This document shows positions 24,901 through 35,500 of a stretch of DNA of 64,000 nt, in pieces. Under the pieces are notes generated by a model that did no database searches, was not told where the DNA came from, and worked only from the letters and a program-made list of their open reading frames with translations. The stretch's first letter is position 1, and each line of letters opens with the position of its first letter. The stretch spans positions 504,001-568,000 of the forward strand of contig CAUJGJ010000304.1 of the NCBI GenBank assembly GCA_963170055.1, written 5' to 3'. The position numbers and the translations under genes are program-made. This stretch comes from Halisarca cf. caerulea. Taxonomy: Eukaryota > Porifera > Demospongiae > Chondrillida > Halisarcidae.

Positions 24901-25000
24901 TTCTAAGAAAGTTAAGTTTGAAATGTTACAAAGTTTCAACAAGTTTTATCTTAAAGATCATTTTAGAAACATAACTTTAAAATAAGGCAAAGTGCAAAAT
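9946..25000 (+). repeat. Satellite A, left array, 145-bp monomer, + orientation
   Basis: About 103 tandem monomers of 145 bp, for example TGGCAAAGTT at 10921, 11066 and 11211. Landmarks in order are GCGCAAAATTGGCAAAG, CCTAAGATATGACAAATG, a dyad of TTAACTTTCT and AGAAAGTTAA around a central A, TGTTACAAAGTTTCAATAAG, TTTTATCGCAAAGACAA and TTAGAAACATAACTTTAAAA. Every reading frame is closed, so the array is non-coding. Variants recur with longer periods: 290, 870 and 3625 bp, and about 1310/1165 bp. The first units (to ~10260) and the last before the gap (24780-25000) are more diverged than the interior, as is usual at array edges. Confidence 0.98.
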
Positions 25001-25200
25001 NNNNNNNNNNNNNNNNNNNNNNNNNNNNNNNNNNNNNNNNNNNNNNNNNNNNNNNNNNNNNNNNNNNNNNNNNNNNNNNNNNNNNNNNNNNNNNNNNNNN
25101 NNNNNNNNNNNNNNNNNNNNNNNNNNNNNNNNNNNNNNNNNNNNNNNNNNNNNNNNNNNNNNNNNNNNNNNNNNNNNNNNNNNNNNNNNNNNNNNNNNNN
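25001..25200. other. Assembly gap of 200 N within satellite A
   Basis: The last called bases (GCAAAAT) and the first after the gap (TTGCAAATTTCC) are consecutive in the satellite monomer. The true missing length should therefore be zero or a whole number of ~145-bp monomers, not 200. The 200 N look like a placeholder, and array length is unknown. Confidence 0.9.
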
Positions 25201-25470
25201 TTGCAAATTTCCTAAGATATGACAAATGAAATAGTAGTTTTAACTTTCTAAGAAAGTGAAGTTTAAAATGTTACAAAGTTTCAATAAGTTTTATCGCAAA
25301 GACAATTTTAGAAATATAACTTTAAAATTAGGCAAAGCGCAAAATTGGCAAAGTTCCTAAGATATGACAAATGAAATAGTAATTTGAACTTTCTAAGAAA
25401 GTTAAGTTTCAAAGATTACTCTAGAAATATAACTTTAAAATTAAGAATAGCACAAATTTGGCAAAGTTCA
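25201..25470 (+). repeat. Diverged right edge of the left satellite A array
   Basis: Nearly two more monomers in the same orientation. They decay towards 25470, where TTTAAAATTAAGAATAGCACAA gives way to non-satellite DNA. Confidence 0.9.
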
Positions 25471-25980
25471 GAACATATTACCATTTCTACTGGTGTTGCG
25501 TAGCCAAACATTTTTGTCTAAATTTTCGAAGTTCTGCAGAGAAATTGGCCTACAAAGGGTTTTAACTACTTCATCTTATAGCTAGTATACCCCCCAAAGT
25601 TAGAATGTGCAAAAACTAGTCCGGTATCACAGCCTGGGTTAAATTACCCCGAATGTTGTCCAGAGAGAAATTTATGTCCCCATATTAGTAACTATTATAT
25701 TTGTGCAATAAATCTTTTTTATCCTGTGCTGTCTTTCATGCGAGTGGCTTCTATCCTCTGGTAGCGATATCGCCAAAGTATATGCCATTTTCTTCTGACA
25801 TCACTGAGAATGTTTACTGGCTATAGTTTATCCTAAGCACTAACTATAAGAGGAGGGCTCTTGCCTCGTTCGGCATTTTAGTTTTATTTTAGTCTATAAT
25901 AATATTATAGTACTTATTATTTTATCTTTATGTATTTTTATGTAGTGTTATTATATTTTAAATTGTTGAAAAACTGTGAA
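25471..25980. other. Non-satellite shoulder, first part inverted relative to 42075-42225
   Basis: From about 25445 to 25590 the sequence is the diverged reverse complement of 42075-42225. Shared landmarks include CTGGTGTTG, TTTTTGTCTAAA, GGGTTTTAACT and TTCATCTTATAGCTAGT. Beyond 25590 no similarity to the other shoulder is seen, and no gene is recognised. Confidence 0.7.
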
Positions 25981-25986
25981 GTATAT

Positions 25987-26290
<304 letters not shown>

Positions 26291-26611
26291 TAATTCATTT
26301 ATACATTGATAAAAAACAGCATTATAATATTAATATAGCTAGTAGCGTGTTTTCTAGTATCTACGTATGCTAGTACTAAATTGTTTTTGCTAAAAAGTAA
26401 AAAGTATTAATGTAAACCACTTTTATAGGTATCTTGGACTAGTTTTTGCGTGCCAAAAGTGGTGCCAAGCATCGTCCTCGAGCTCTCTAGGACCAGTTAT
26501 TGGCAAAGGGGGACCACTTTTGGCAACTAAAACTTGTCCAGCAGGACCCCTTTGGGCAGCTAAAAATAGTCCAGGGGACCACTTTTGGCCAGGACCAATT
26601 ATCGCATGACA
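26291..26611. other. Non-coding, short imperfect repeats of GGACCACTTTTGGC
   Basis: GGGGACCACTTTTGGC occurs around 26509 and again around 26574, with a variant (GGACCCCTTTGGGC) between them and CTAAAA...GTCCAG linkers. Two or three ~50-bp units are in tandem. The open minus-strand frame here has no recognisable domain. Confidence 0.5.
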
Positions 26612-27092
26612 AGCCGTTTCGTACCTATCCAAGATTCGAGCGTGCTCAAGTAAGTGATATAAGTCACTTATGAGATTAAACATGTCTAAACTATAGACGC
26701 ATTGACGTTATAACAAGAAATATAACTACAGGCAACAACAATGTGTCAGAACGCAAATAAGTAAACGATGACAACTAAACATAAGTGACAAGCGTACCAG
26801 TAGCCTTTCTGATCCAATCACAAGCCAGTTTGGCGAATGTTCCCTCACAAATACTGCATGTGGCAACACGTGTCCGAGCGCAAATTAGTAAACAATGTTA
26901 GAATGTTGTTGTAAACAGGGTTTTTGTCTATGTTATTGTACAGTGTTCTAACCAGCCCTTTTAAGGAGGGTGGCCCACCCTCCTTAAAGTTTGGCTTAAA
27001 ACATTTTTTTCTTAAAGTAGAGTCATTTCTTCCTTGTTCAAATACATTTTTAGTCAATAGATTAGGTAAAACTGACACTGTGCATGGTGTAC
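26612..27092 (+). repeat. Left shoulder of large inverted repeat (481 bp)
   Basis: This pairs as an inverted repeat with 40001-40482 almost base for base, with scattered substitutions and small indels. The outer end is AGCCGTTTCGTACC and the inner end GTGCATGGTGTAC. It contains a 29-bp perfect palindrome at 26960-26988 (arms of 14 around one C). Inside the left arm the match stops exactly where RLE element B begins, and a further 20-bp match (28153-28172 with 39965-39984) resumes after it. Confidence 0.88.
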
Positions 27093-27919
27093 TATCTACC
27101 TGCAAAAAGTCCATTGCAAGGAAGTATTCAGCCTACTGGGAATCCCACCTTCAACAGTTAGAAGTGCAATCTAAGCTCTTGGATTTTCTTCCACTTGGCT
27201 CTGAAGACCACCTGTGGCAACGTCTCCTTTTAGGAATGCCTGAAGGCCACCTCTCTTTCATTCTTAGAGCCAGCTGTGACTGTTTGCCCAGCCCATCCTC
27301 CCTAGCACGTTGGGGCTACTTGCCAATTAGGAAATGCCCGCTATGCAGCTACCCACACTGCAAAGCTCAACATATACTCAGCAGCTGTTCTGTCAGCTTG
27401 TCCGAGGGTCGGTACACGTATCGCCATGACCTAGTGCTAGCTGAGCTTATTCCCTTTCTTCAGTAGTTTATCCCATCTGCAAAAATCTTTGCAGACTTGC
27501 CTAACCACCGTGCTGTCGAACAACCACCCTCTACTGTCCCACCATCTGTTATCAGCACCTCAGCTTGACCTGACATCTTCATCATCCAAGGCAAGCTAGC
27601 CACCATCCTGGAACTCACTGTGCCATGGAACTCTTCTTCCAGTATTGTAAATGCAAGAGTCAGAAAGCAGACCGAGGTTAGCTACCACTTCCTTGCATCA
27701 GATTTACATGCTAAGGGATTCAAGGTGAATCTCCTCACCACCGAGATTGGTTGCCTGGGTCACTACACAAACGACACCTACTCCACACTTAAGACAGCTG
27801 CACCTTCCTCATCATCCAAAGACAGCCGAGATGTACTTCAACAAGCTGCAAAAGCCGCCATTGCTGGTAGCCATACCATCTTTAAGGCTCGGCCTGTCAA
27901 CCAGTGGTGCATATAACCT
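27093..27919 (+). pseudogene. Non-LTR RT C-terminal region with CCHC knuckle and RLE nuclease, two in-frame stops
   Basis: A single frame is open across the segment except for TAG at 27464-27466 and TGA at 27566-27568. It encodes the region after the RT: a helical segment (HLWQRLLLGMP...RWGYLPIRK), then a zinc knuckle (CPLCSYPHCKAQHILSSC: two Cys, His, Cys), then GRYTYRHDLVL. A restriction-like endonuclease core follows: PD, 12 residues, E (PDIFIIQGKLATILELTVPW), then IGCLGHYTNDTY. The PD-X12-E spacing and the preceding knuckle are the hallmarks of RLE-type non-LTR elements. The second stop stands where an Arg would give RPD, so it looks like a CGA-to-TGA change. The RT itself is missing because of 5' truncation. 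Confidence 0.82.
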
Positions 27920-28153
27920 TCCTATATGTCTTTATTATTAATTAGTGTGCTCTTATCTGCTCAGTAGTATAGTATGTTCGTAGTCTCTCTCTCACGTATC
28001 TCTTAATGTATCACTCTCCATGCATTAATGTGTAGTTTTTGCCTTGCCAGGGTCTGTGTACAGCCTTCACCTGTATTTTCCCCTGAGTCCTAGGCTCTTT
28101 TTTGTATCACACCATTATTACATGATCTATAATTCAATGATGTGCCCCCCCCC
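27093..28153 (+). mobile_element. 5'-truncated RLE retrotransposon, family B copy 1, with poly-C tail
   Basis: A retrotransposon 3' portion that interrupts the left shoulder of the inverted repeat. It contains the degraded C-terminal ORF (27093-27916), a ~230-bp 3' UTR sharing TGCCTTGCC and CTGTGT/CTGTAC motifs with copy 2, and a terminal run of nine C. The uninterrupted right shoulder shows the pre-insertion sequence, with about 16 bp lost or altered at the junction. Confidence 0.8.
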
Positions 28154-28189
28154 TCCATTACAAAATATTAAATAATATAGAAGTGAAAA

Positions 28190-28366
28190 CATCATGATCA
28201 CCTATGGCAGCGCCTCCTATCAGGAATGCCTGCCGGCCAGATCTCCTTTGTACTCCGTGCTAGCTAGGATTGCATACCCTCTCCATGGTGAGATGGGGCT
28301 ACTCCTTATGCAAGAAGTGCCCTTTGTGCAACTCCTCGCTTGCAATGCACATCACATATTAAGTGA
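28190..28366 (+). pseudogene. RLE family B fragment, copy 3, frameshifted
   Basis: CACCTATGGCAGCGCCTCC and the following bases align with 27209-27370 of copy 1. Shifted frames give HLWQRLLSGMPAGQISFVLRAS, then RWGYSLCKKCPLCN and a possible AHHILS. At least two frameshifts and one stop break it. It ends abruptly at about 28366 against an unrelated reverse transcriptase, so it is a rearranged fragment. Confidence 0.75.
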
Positions 28367-28985
28367 AACACAAACAAAGCACCTGGCAATGATAATATAT
28401 GCCCTTTTATATTGAAGAACTGCTCCCTAGCCTTACTTCAACATTTAGCTCATCTATTTCACTCAAGTATTAAAAACTGTCATATTCTAACAGAATGGAA
28501 AGTACACAAGCTTTGTCCTATACACATAAGTGGTAGCAGATCTGATGTCACCAACTACAGACCTATCTCATTGCTAAATATAGTTCCTAAAGTCCTAGAG
28601 TGCATCATATACAAAAAGATCATTGATTTCATACAGCCACATATCAGTAAACATCAATATGGCTTTCTCCCAAACAGATCATGTCTATAGCAAATCCTGG
28701 CATCATATCATCACATATACTCTCAAGCTGATCATGACCTCAACTCAGATGCGATTTATCTTGATTTTAGCAAAGCATTCGATTGTATCCCCCACCCCGA
28801 ACTGTTGCACAAACTCTGGCATTTTGGAATAACAGGCCCACTCTGGTCCTGCATGGTTCAAATCTTACCTTGAAGGACGTACCCACTTTGTCCAAGTAGA
28901 TGACACTCAATCCCCAATCCTACCTGTAAGATCTGGTGTCCCTCAGGGTAATATCCTCGGTCCTCTACTCTTTCTCATCTATATA

Positions 28986-30273
28986 TTATTATTATTATTA
29001 TTATTATTAGGTCGTATTAGGCCAAAATGGCCCTTTGACCTTAAACTTGCTGCACATTACCATGCAAGCAGTACAGTGTGGGAAAAACAAAAAAAATGAC
29101 ACACATGTGAGCAAAAACAACTACTAAATGAACTCAAAATTCACAATGAAATAATTTGCATGCAAATAAAAGTGTATGTCTTGTGAGCCCATCATAAAGC
29201 ACATGTACATTATGATTGACAATAAAGTCTAAAAAGCAAAATGTAAATTACCACAAGTCGAATGGGCGCAGAACCCGACATGTCTGCAGGGGCACCTTCA
29301 CGCTGAAAAATCAAAAAGAACAAGTGTGACCTACATTTTAAAACACAGCTCTGTGGTGGATGCATGGAAATGAACATGTATGCACAAGCCTATACAGGAA
29401 ATTAATGTAAAATAATAAAGTAAAACTATAGCCCTAACAAATAATAAATAAAATAGAATTTACGGACACCTTTTGGCTTGTATAATGCCAAGAAATTAAA
29501 AGTAAACATATAACGCCATATATGCTATTATATATATATATATATTATATATATATATATAGTTGACTTAGAGTCTGGATGACAGCAAACGTTCTCTGGT
29601 GGCCATAGCAGTTTGTATAAATTTTGCTACTGGAAGTGTACCTTGATCTCTGAACAAGTTTCGAACTGCCACCCGCCACTCACCATGGGATTGACTGGAA
29701 ACCTCAGGGAGAAATTGTTCTCTTAGGGAATCATAGAGGGGGCAGACCAACAAGAAATGCACTTCGTCTTCTACCTCTCCCGTGTGGCACAATGGGCAAA
29801 CCCGATCCTTGATTGCCAATGGAGGTGAGTGATGTCTACCCTTTTCAATCATCAAGTTATGGTTGCTGATTCTAAAACGTGTGAATAGTCTCCTGGTGCT
29901 AAAGTTCTCGATTGTCAGTAAGTAATCAGCCATTTGGTGCACTTGATGCGTAATTGTAGAGTAAAATCTGAGCTTGTTCCCCCCAGATGTTGTTACTCCT
30001 GCTTGGTTGTCTATTCTATACAGTAAATCTTGTGTAAAAATGTCGTTAATTCTATAGGTTATTTCTTGGATTGGAGGAATACGATTGTAGGAGCATGCAT
30101 TGCAGGCCCAAAGTGGAGATATATGCAATGATTTGATAGAACCAGGAGTTCAGTTCCTTTTCAGCTAGTGAAATTGACAACTGGAGAGCATCATTGAGTA
30201 GCTGGCTAGATTGATGGGACATCAGGTAGAGTAGATATTCGATGGCCCGGAGTTTACAGTCACGCCCAATAGG
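28986..30273 (-). mobile_element. 5'-truncated non-LTR retrotransposon with (TAA)n tail, nested in another RT
   Basis: A 1288-bp insert in the antisense direction. Its 3' end is a TAA-repeat tail (TTA repeats at 28986-29010 on the + strand), preceded by a UTR that includes a TA microsatellite (29520-29562). Its 5' end is truncated at 30273. TATATA lies on both sides (28980-28985 and 30274-30279). Joining the flanks restores the RT reading frame LFLIYINDLP, which confirms the boundaries. TAA tails are known for some APE-type clades such as I. Confidence 0.85.
29568..30265 (-). pseudogene. C-terminal fragment of a non-LTR ORF2-like protein with CPLC...H...C knuckle
   Basis: The minus strand from about 30160 to 29568 is open for ~190 codons with no ATG at its start, as expected of a 5'-truncated copy. 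It carries RISNHNLMIEKGRHH, then a zinc knuckle CPLCHTGEVEDEVHFLLVC, followed by a helical C-terminus ending SSRL. This is the post-RT C-terminal region common in metazoan non-LTR elements. Upstream (30265-30150) related sequence (KLRAIEYLLYLMSHQSS) is in another frame, so there is a frameshift near 30150. The RT itself is missing. Confidence 0.8.
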
Positions 30274-31207
30274 TATATAAATGACCTACCAAACTATATC
30301 ACTTCATCCAAAATATACATGTATGCAGATGACACGAAATTAACCGAATCCAACGACAGACAATTAAACAGATCTTGTCTGCAGGACGTCCTGCCTGAGG
30401 TAGGCAAATGGCGCAGCCAATGGCTAATCCTTCTCAATGAGTCTAAGTGTTCATGTGTTCACTTCTCACTAAGGCATTCAAACAAAGCTAGCTCCTTGTA
30501 CTTTATGAACAATCAACCTATCAAAGTACTCTGTAAGTAAATTGATCTTGGAATTCTCATCTCATCAGATCTCACATGGTCTCACCACATACAACAAATT
30601 TATAGAAGAGCATATCATACCCTTGGATATATTAGGCGATCAATTCATTCATACACATCTACAGTTATAATAAGGAAAAACCTATACCTGATGTTAGTCA
30701 AATCGAAAATTACATACTGTTCTCAACTCTGGAGACCACTACTATTATAAAGGACATCAAAGCTATTGAATCCATACAAAAGCGAGCCACTAAACTCATT
30801 CTCTCAGATTTCACATCAGACTACAGACAGAGATTAACAAAGCTACATTTTCTGCCAATCATGTACTACTTCGAGCTACAGGACATATTATTCACTGTCA
30901 AATCCCTAAAAAACCCATCACCAAATTTTAACATTCAGGAGTATATATCATTTGCTTCCTCAAGTACAAGGCTAACCACAAACAGCAAAATGATTCAACA
31001 ATTCTCACGAACATCAACCTTCAGGCACTATTACTTCAATCGGATTTAAAGCTGTGGAACTCTATACCAACTATTGATTTGAATGAACCCTTTCCCAGTA
31101 TCAAAGAGACAATCACCACATTCTTGTGGCAGCACTTCATTGTGAACTTTAACCCTAATAATACATGCATATACCACTATATATGTCCATGCCCACATTG
31201 TCATTAA

Positions 31208-31550
31208 ATCCCAACCAATTAATTTCTATAATTTTAGCATCTATACACCTCTCAAATAAAATGTAAGTCACCATTGCTTTCTGTAAATTAATGGGTCTCC
31301 ACAGCATACACCCTTGATTGCATACAATTTTTCCACTGTACAAATACATTAGACTAAGTATTCATTATTTGCTTTTGCATATATATGTTTTGTAATGCAT
31401 GCACGAGCCATGCATTCTTCTTTTGACCTGTTATGTTGTACTGACTCCATCACATGTTGATGGTAGACCATCAGCCATACCACTCACATTTACTCCCACT
31501 TGTGCCTCATCAATATAACATTATTACACACTTCCCTTTGGCTGTAAAGC
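31208..31550. other. 3' flank of the RT pseudogene, no gene seen
   Basis: AT-rich sequence between the RT pseudogene and the first TAA tract, probably including that element's 3' UTR. No poly-A or TAA tail is clear. Confidence 0.45.

Positions 31551-31594
<44 letters not shown>
31551..31594. repeat. (TAA)n tract at the 5' junction of truncated RLE element A
   Basis: About 14 uninterrupted TAA/AAT units. Element A sequence starts directly after it. Confidence 0.95.
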
Positions 31595-32479
31595 GGTTTG
31601 AGATTAGGTGCTCCAATACTCCAACCCCACACCTGCACTCACTGTGGCAAAGATGTAGACCATCAAGCCCGCCATGGCCTGAGCTGCAGGTCAAGCCAGG
31701 GGCGGATCTCCCGGCACAATGCCTTAAATGATATCATTCATCGCTCTTTGGTTGCTGCCAAGATTCCCTCTCGATTGGAGCCATCTGGCCTTCACCGCTC
31801 AGTTGGAAAACGCCCAGATGGTATGACTATGGTCCCTTGGACAGAGGGGAAGTTCCTTGTGTGGGATGCCACCTGTGTGGACACCTTCTGTCCTTCCAAC
31901 CTCCACAGAGCATCCAGTGAGCCTGGGGGAGCAGCTGCCCATGCTGAAGTTGAAAAGGTGAAGAAATACTCACATCTCGACCGTCTTTACCAGTTTCAAG
32001 CTGTTGCTGTGGAGTCTGGTGGTACCATTGGCCCTCTTTCAAAGATCTTCCTGAGACATCTCGGTAGACGTCTCAGAATGTCCACAGGGGAGCCAAAATT
32101 GCACGATTTCCTGATTCAGAGGATTTCCATGGCGATTCAGGTGGGGAATGCAGTCTCGGTTCTGGGGTCCCTCCCTATTTCTGGCATCCCTCTTGGGGAT
32201 GTTGACATCTTAGATTAGGCTTATAATTTTTGGCATATTTTTTTTTCGTGCATACTTTTCTTTATTATTACTGCATTGTTTCTTTTATTGTATCATCTAA
32301 TATAATAATAATAATTTATGGATTATCTGCATGTGTGTATCTAGTGTTTAATTTGTTGTACATGCCTGTTTCTTGCATGTGTCACCATCATATATAATAT
32401 CAATAGTACTTTATTTACTTATCACTTTTTCATGTATCTCATCACTTTGCCCCATAATAAGTTATTATATTAACGTGTA
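31595..32479 (+). mobile_element. 5'-truncated RLE retrotransposon, family A copy 1
   Basis: It begins right after (TAA)n with the sequence encoding GLRLGAPILQPHTC and contains the last ~205 codons and 3' UTR of an element of the same family as 32561-35788. Both UTRs contain TAGTGTTTAATTTTGTTGTACA-like sequence (here 32341-32363). The right boundary is less sure: either near 32365 or at the next TAA tract at 32480. Confidence 0.8.
31596..32218 (+). pseudogene. RLE nuclease domain of family A retrotransposon (5'-truncated ORF)
   Basis: An open fragment of ~207 codons aligned to residues ~812-1015 of the full-length protein at 32579-35626. The zinc knuckle is CTHC...H...C and the nuclease core is KRPDGMTMVPW...FLVWDATCVDTF, followed by FQAVAVESGG and VQVGNAVSVLG-like C-terminal motifs. 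The frame is unbroken to its own stop, so decay is slight, but everything before the knuckle, including the RT, is missing. Confidence 0.85.
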
Positions 32480-32560
32480 TAATAATAATAATAAAAATAA
32501 TAATAACCTTTCTTCTCATTTTGCTTTTGCCATAATAATAATAGTAATAATAATAATAAT
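32480..32560. repeat. Two (TAA)n tracts at the 5' junction of full-length RLE element A
   Basis: TAA-rich at 32480-32507 and again at 32532-32560, separated by ~24 bp of unique sequence (CCTTTCTTCTCATTTTGC...). The second tract abuts the 5' end of the full-length element. Confidence 0.93.
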
Positions 32561-32572
32561 ATGATTTGACGT

Positions 32573-32588
32573 GACAAGATGGCGGCAG
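32573..32588 (+). promoter_or_regulatory. YY1-like motif overlapping the start codon of RLE element A
   Basis: ACAAGATGGCGGCAGC at the very 5' end matches the YY1 consensus (AAGATGGCGGC) and contains the ORF's ATG. YY1 sites positioned at +10 to +20 direct accurate initiation in mammalian L1, so this may be a built-in initiator. The resemblance is in the sequence; the role is inferred. Confidence 0.5.
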
Positions 32589-35500
32589 CGCCGCGCTCTC
32601 AATCATTTTCGCGGTGCTGCTCTTGTATGAAGAATGGTCGATGTGTCCGATGCGCTTGTGTGAAAAGAGGACAGATCTGTATAGATTGCTGGCCGTCAAA
32701 AATTAAGCCCAACCGATGCATGAATTCAATACATACCGCTCAAGGGTCTACGGTCAACAGCGCTCCAATCCATCCACCGGCCGCTGTTCCACAACCTGCT
32801 ATGGATCACCATTCAACGCACCAATCAACCAACGAATCCACCTACCAATTATCTACTGAATCTACTCAACAATCAGCTAGCGAATTTCACCAATCTTCCA
32901 CCGAATCCAATCAACTACAACCCGATGCTTCCACACGCGAAATCGAGTCTCTAACTTCACTCCTCAACACGCGCATTAAGGTCGTGAGGCGAGTACCCCG
33001 CCTGTCAAGGGTGACTGTCGCGCGGAAACTCGCCAATGTGGTGGAACAGGTTGTTTCACGAAATGACCTGCAATCTTGGGTGAGACTGCTCTCGTTCTCT
33101 AAGAAGTGCCTTTGCACACCTGTTAGAGGGGGCAAGCGTTGGAGTCTGGCCACCCTGATCAACAAGCAGGTGTCCCAGGAATCATCTGCATCTGAGATGC
33201 CGGCCAATCGGCCCCACTGTCCCAAACCTTTCAAAAAGGACAATCACATGGACCATCTGGCCTCCAGAGTCTCCAGCAAACTGGAAGAGGGTGACTACCG
33301 GGGAGCAGTCAGGTTGGCATGCAGTGAGGACGTTATTGCGGAGCCGAGTAGGGAGACCCTACAAGCCCTCCAGGCAAAGCATCCCGCCCCGCCTCCTGAC
33401 TCTAACATTTCCACTTTTGAACCATCATCATCACTAGCTTTTAACATTGATACTCAAATCATCATGAGGGTAATCTCATCTTTTCCCAAGGGCTCAGGCG
33501 GGGGTCCTGATGGCCTTCTCCCTCAGCACCTAAAAGACCTTACCAGTCCATCAGCAGGTGATGGGGGCACATCCCTATTGACAGCCCTAGTGGGGCTCAT
33601 CACACTGATTCTTGAGGGCAGAACTCCCACTCCCATCCGTCCCCTCTTCTTCGGTGCAAATTTGACAGCCCTCACCAAGAAGTGTGGGGGCATCCGCCCA
33701 ATTGCAGTAGGTTACACCCTGAGAAGACTTGCCTCAAAATGTGCCAGCTTACATGCTCTTGAAACCATCCCTAATTTGCTAGCCCCCTACCAACTGGGTT
33801 TTGGAATTGCTGGGGGTATCGAGGCAGCCATCCATGCCAGTAGAGTTTACCTCAACGCCCTACCCTCTGACAAAGCCTTGGTAAAAGTGGATTTTAGAAA
33901 TGCATTCAACTCCATCCGCCGGGACAAAATACTGGGTGCTGTTGAAGATCACATCCCAGAACTGCTACCATATGTTCAATCAGCTTACGCTTCTTCATCC
34001 ATCCTGATGTGGAATGATGCTCAAGTGGTATCTGCAGAGGGAATTCAGCAGGGAGATCCTCTGGCTCCTATGCTGTTTTGCTTGGGCATTCACAACATGG
34101 TATCCAGTCTTTCATCCGAATTCAAAGCATTTTACCTGGACGACGGTACGTTAGGTGGAAGTGTTGAGGATATTGTGGCAGACTTACAGAGAATTGAGGA
34201 TCAGGGAAAAGCCTTAGGACTTTTCCTGAATGTGGACAAATCTGAGGTGGTGTCTCACAGTGAGTCTGCAGTTGGTCACCTTCTGTCAACATTTCCAGGC
34301 CTGCAGTACGTTCAAGCTTCACACGCCATTTTGTTGGGTTCTCCCCTGGGAAGTGAGGCACTTCAAGTCTGCTTTGAGGAACAACTTCATCAGCTAAATG
34401 TTATAGGAAAACGGCTTTGTCACCTTCAAATGCATGACGCCATCACCATCCTGCGCCACTCCTTCTCCATCCCAAAGCTTTTGCACATCCTCCGCACCTC
34501 ACCTGCTTATTCTTCACCATTCCTGGAGTCCTGGGACCATCTACTGAAGTCCACTGTTTCTAGGATCACCAACATTGATTTCAACCATGGCAACTCGTGG
34601 CTTCAGGCAACTCTTCCCATTAAATCAGGTGGCCTTGGGTTTCGGAGTGCCTCCATCCTTGCACCATCTGCCTTCCTGGCATCTGCTGATGGAGCCTCTG
34701 ACCTAATGCAGCAACTCCTTCCTATCCATCTGCAATCCACCCCATACCTCGACAGAGACTATGCCCTGGTCAGGTGGAGAAGTGCCTTGCCTGAGGACAC
34801 ACCTCTCCCCAATGCCACAAGCCAACAAAAATCCTGGGACCGGCCATCAGTCCAGCACTTGTTTGACACCCTCTTGAGCCACTGTGCTGATGACATCTCT
34901 AGATCTCGGTTGCTGGGAGCAGCCTCACCTGAGTCTGGTGCATGGTTGAATGCTCTACCTGTCTCTTCCCTGGGCCTTCGCATGTCTAATGATACCGTCC
35001 GCATCGCCATTGGCCTCAGAGTAGGTGCACCCTTGTGCCTGCCCCACACCTGTGCCTGTTGTGGAAAACCTGTGGACAATCTGGGTCTCCATGGTCTGAG
35101 CTGTCAGTCAAGCCAAGGGAGAGTTCCCCGCCATCAGATGCTGAATAACATCATCCACCGGTCTTTGGCCTCTGCCAACATCAGCAATAGGCTTGAACCA
35201 TCTGGACTTTACAGAGCGGATGGGAAACGTCCAGATGGGGTCACTCACGTTCCATGGTCTGGCGGGAAATTCCTCGTGTGGGATGCAACATGTGTGGACA
35301 CATTCTGCAGCTCCCGCAGAAGTGCAGCAGCCAAGGAGGCAGGAGGAGCTGCAGCCATTGCTGAAAGAGAGAAGGCAAGAAAGTACGAGCACCTTGACAG
35401 GTCGTACAGCTTCCAGCCAATTGCAGTGGAAACCTGTGGATCAATGGGCCCAGAGTCATTGTGTTTCCTGCATGACCTTGGCCAAAGATTGAAATCAGCC

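Larger units (their letters stand above)
28367..31207 (+). pseudogene. CR1/L2/Jockey-like non-LTR reverse transcriptase, split by a nested insertion and frameshifted
   Basis: The RT domain is read in pieces. NKAPGNDNI and NYRPISLLNIVPKVLE lie at 28370-28600. Motif A DFSKAFD lies near 28762. WFKSYLEGR and SGVPQGNILGPLLFLIYI end at 28985. After the 1.29-kb insertion the frame resumes at 30274 with INDLP and motif C YADD (near 30320), then DLGILISSDLTWSHHI and the usual C-terminal FNRI...LWNSIP segment to 31207. Catalytic residues are still legible, but frameshifts (near 28690 and 28850) and stops (30538, 31048) inactivate it. This RT organisation belongs to APE-type non-LTR elements. The N-terminal endonuclease is absent here, lost by truncation. 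Confidence 0.88.

Noticed and set aside
9946..25000. CRISPR-like array
   Set aside because: The repeats are head-to-tail with no unique spacers and a 145-bp unit, and the genome looks eukaryotic.
24958..25225. Short reading frames across the gap
   Set aside because: They consist mostly of unknown residues from the 200 N and have no real coding evidence.
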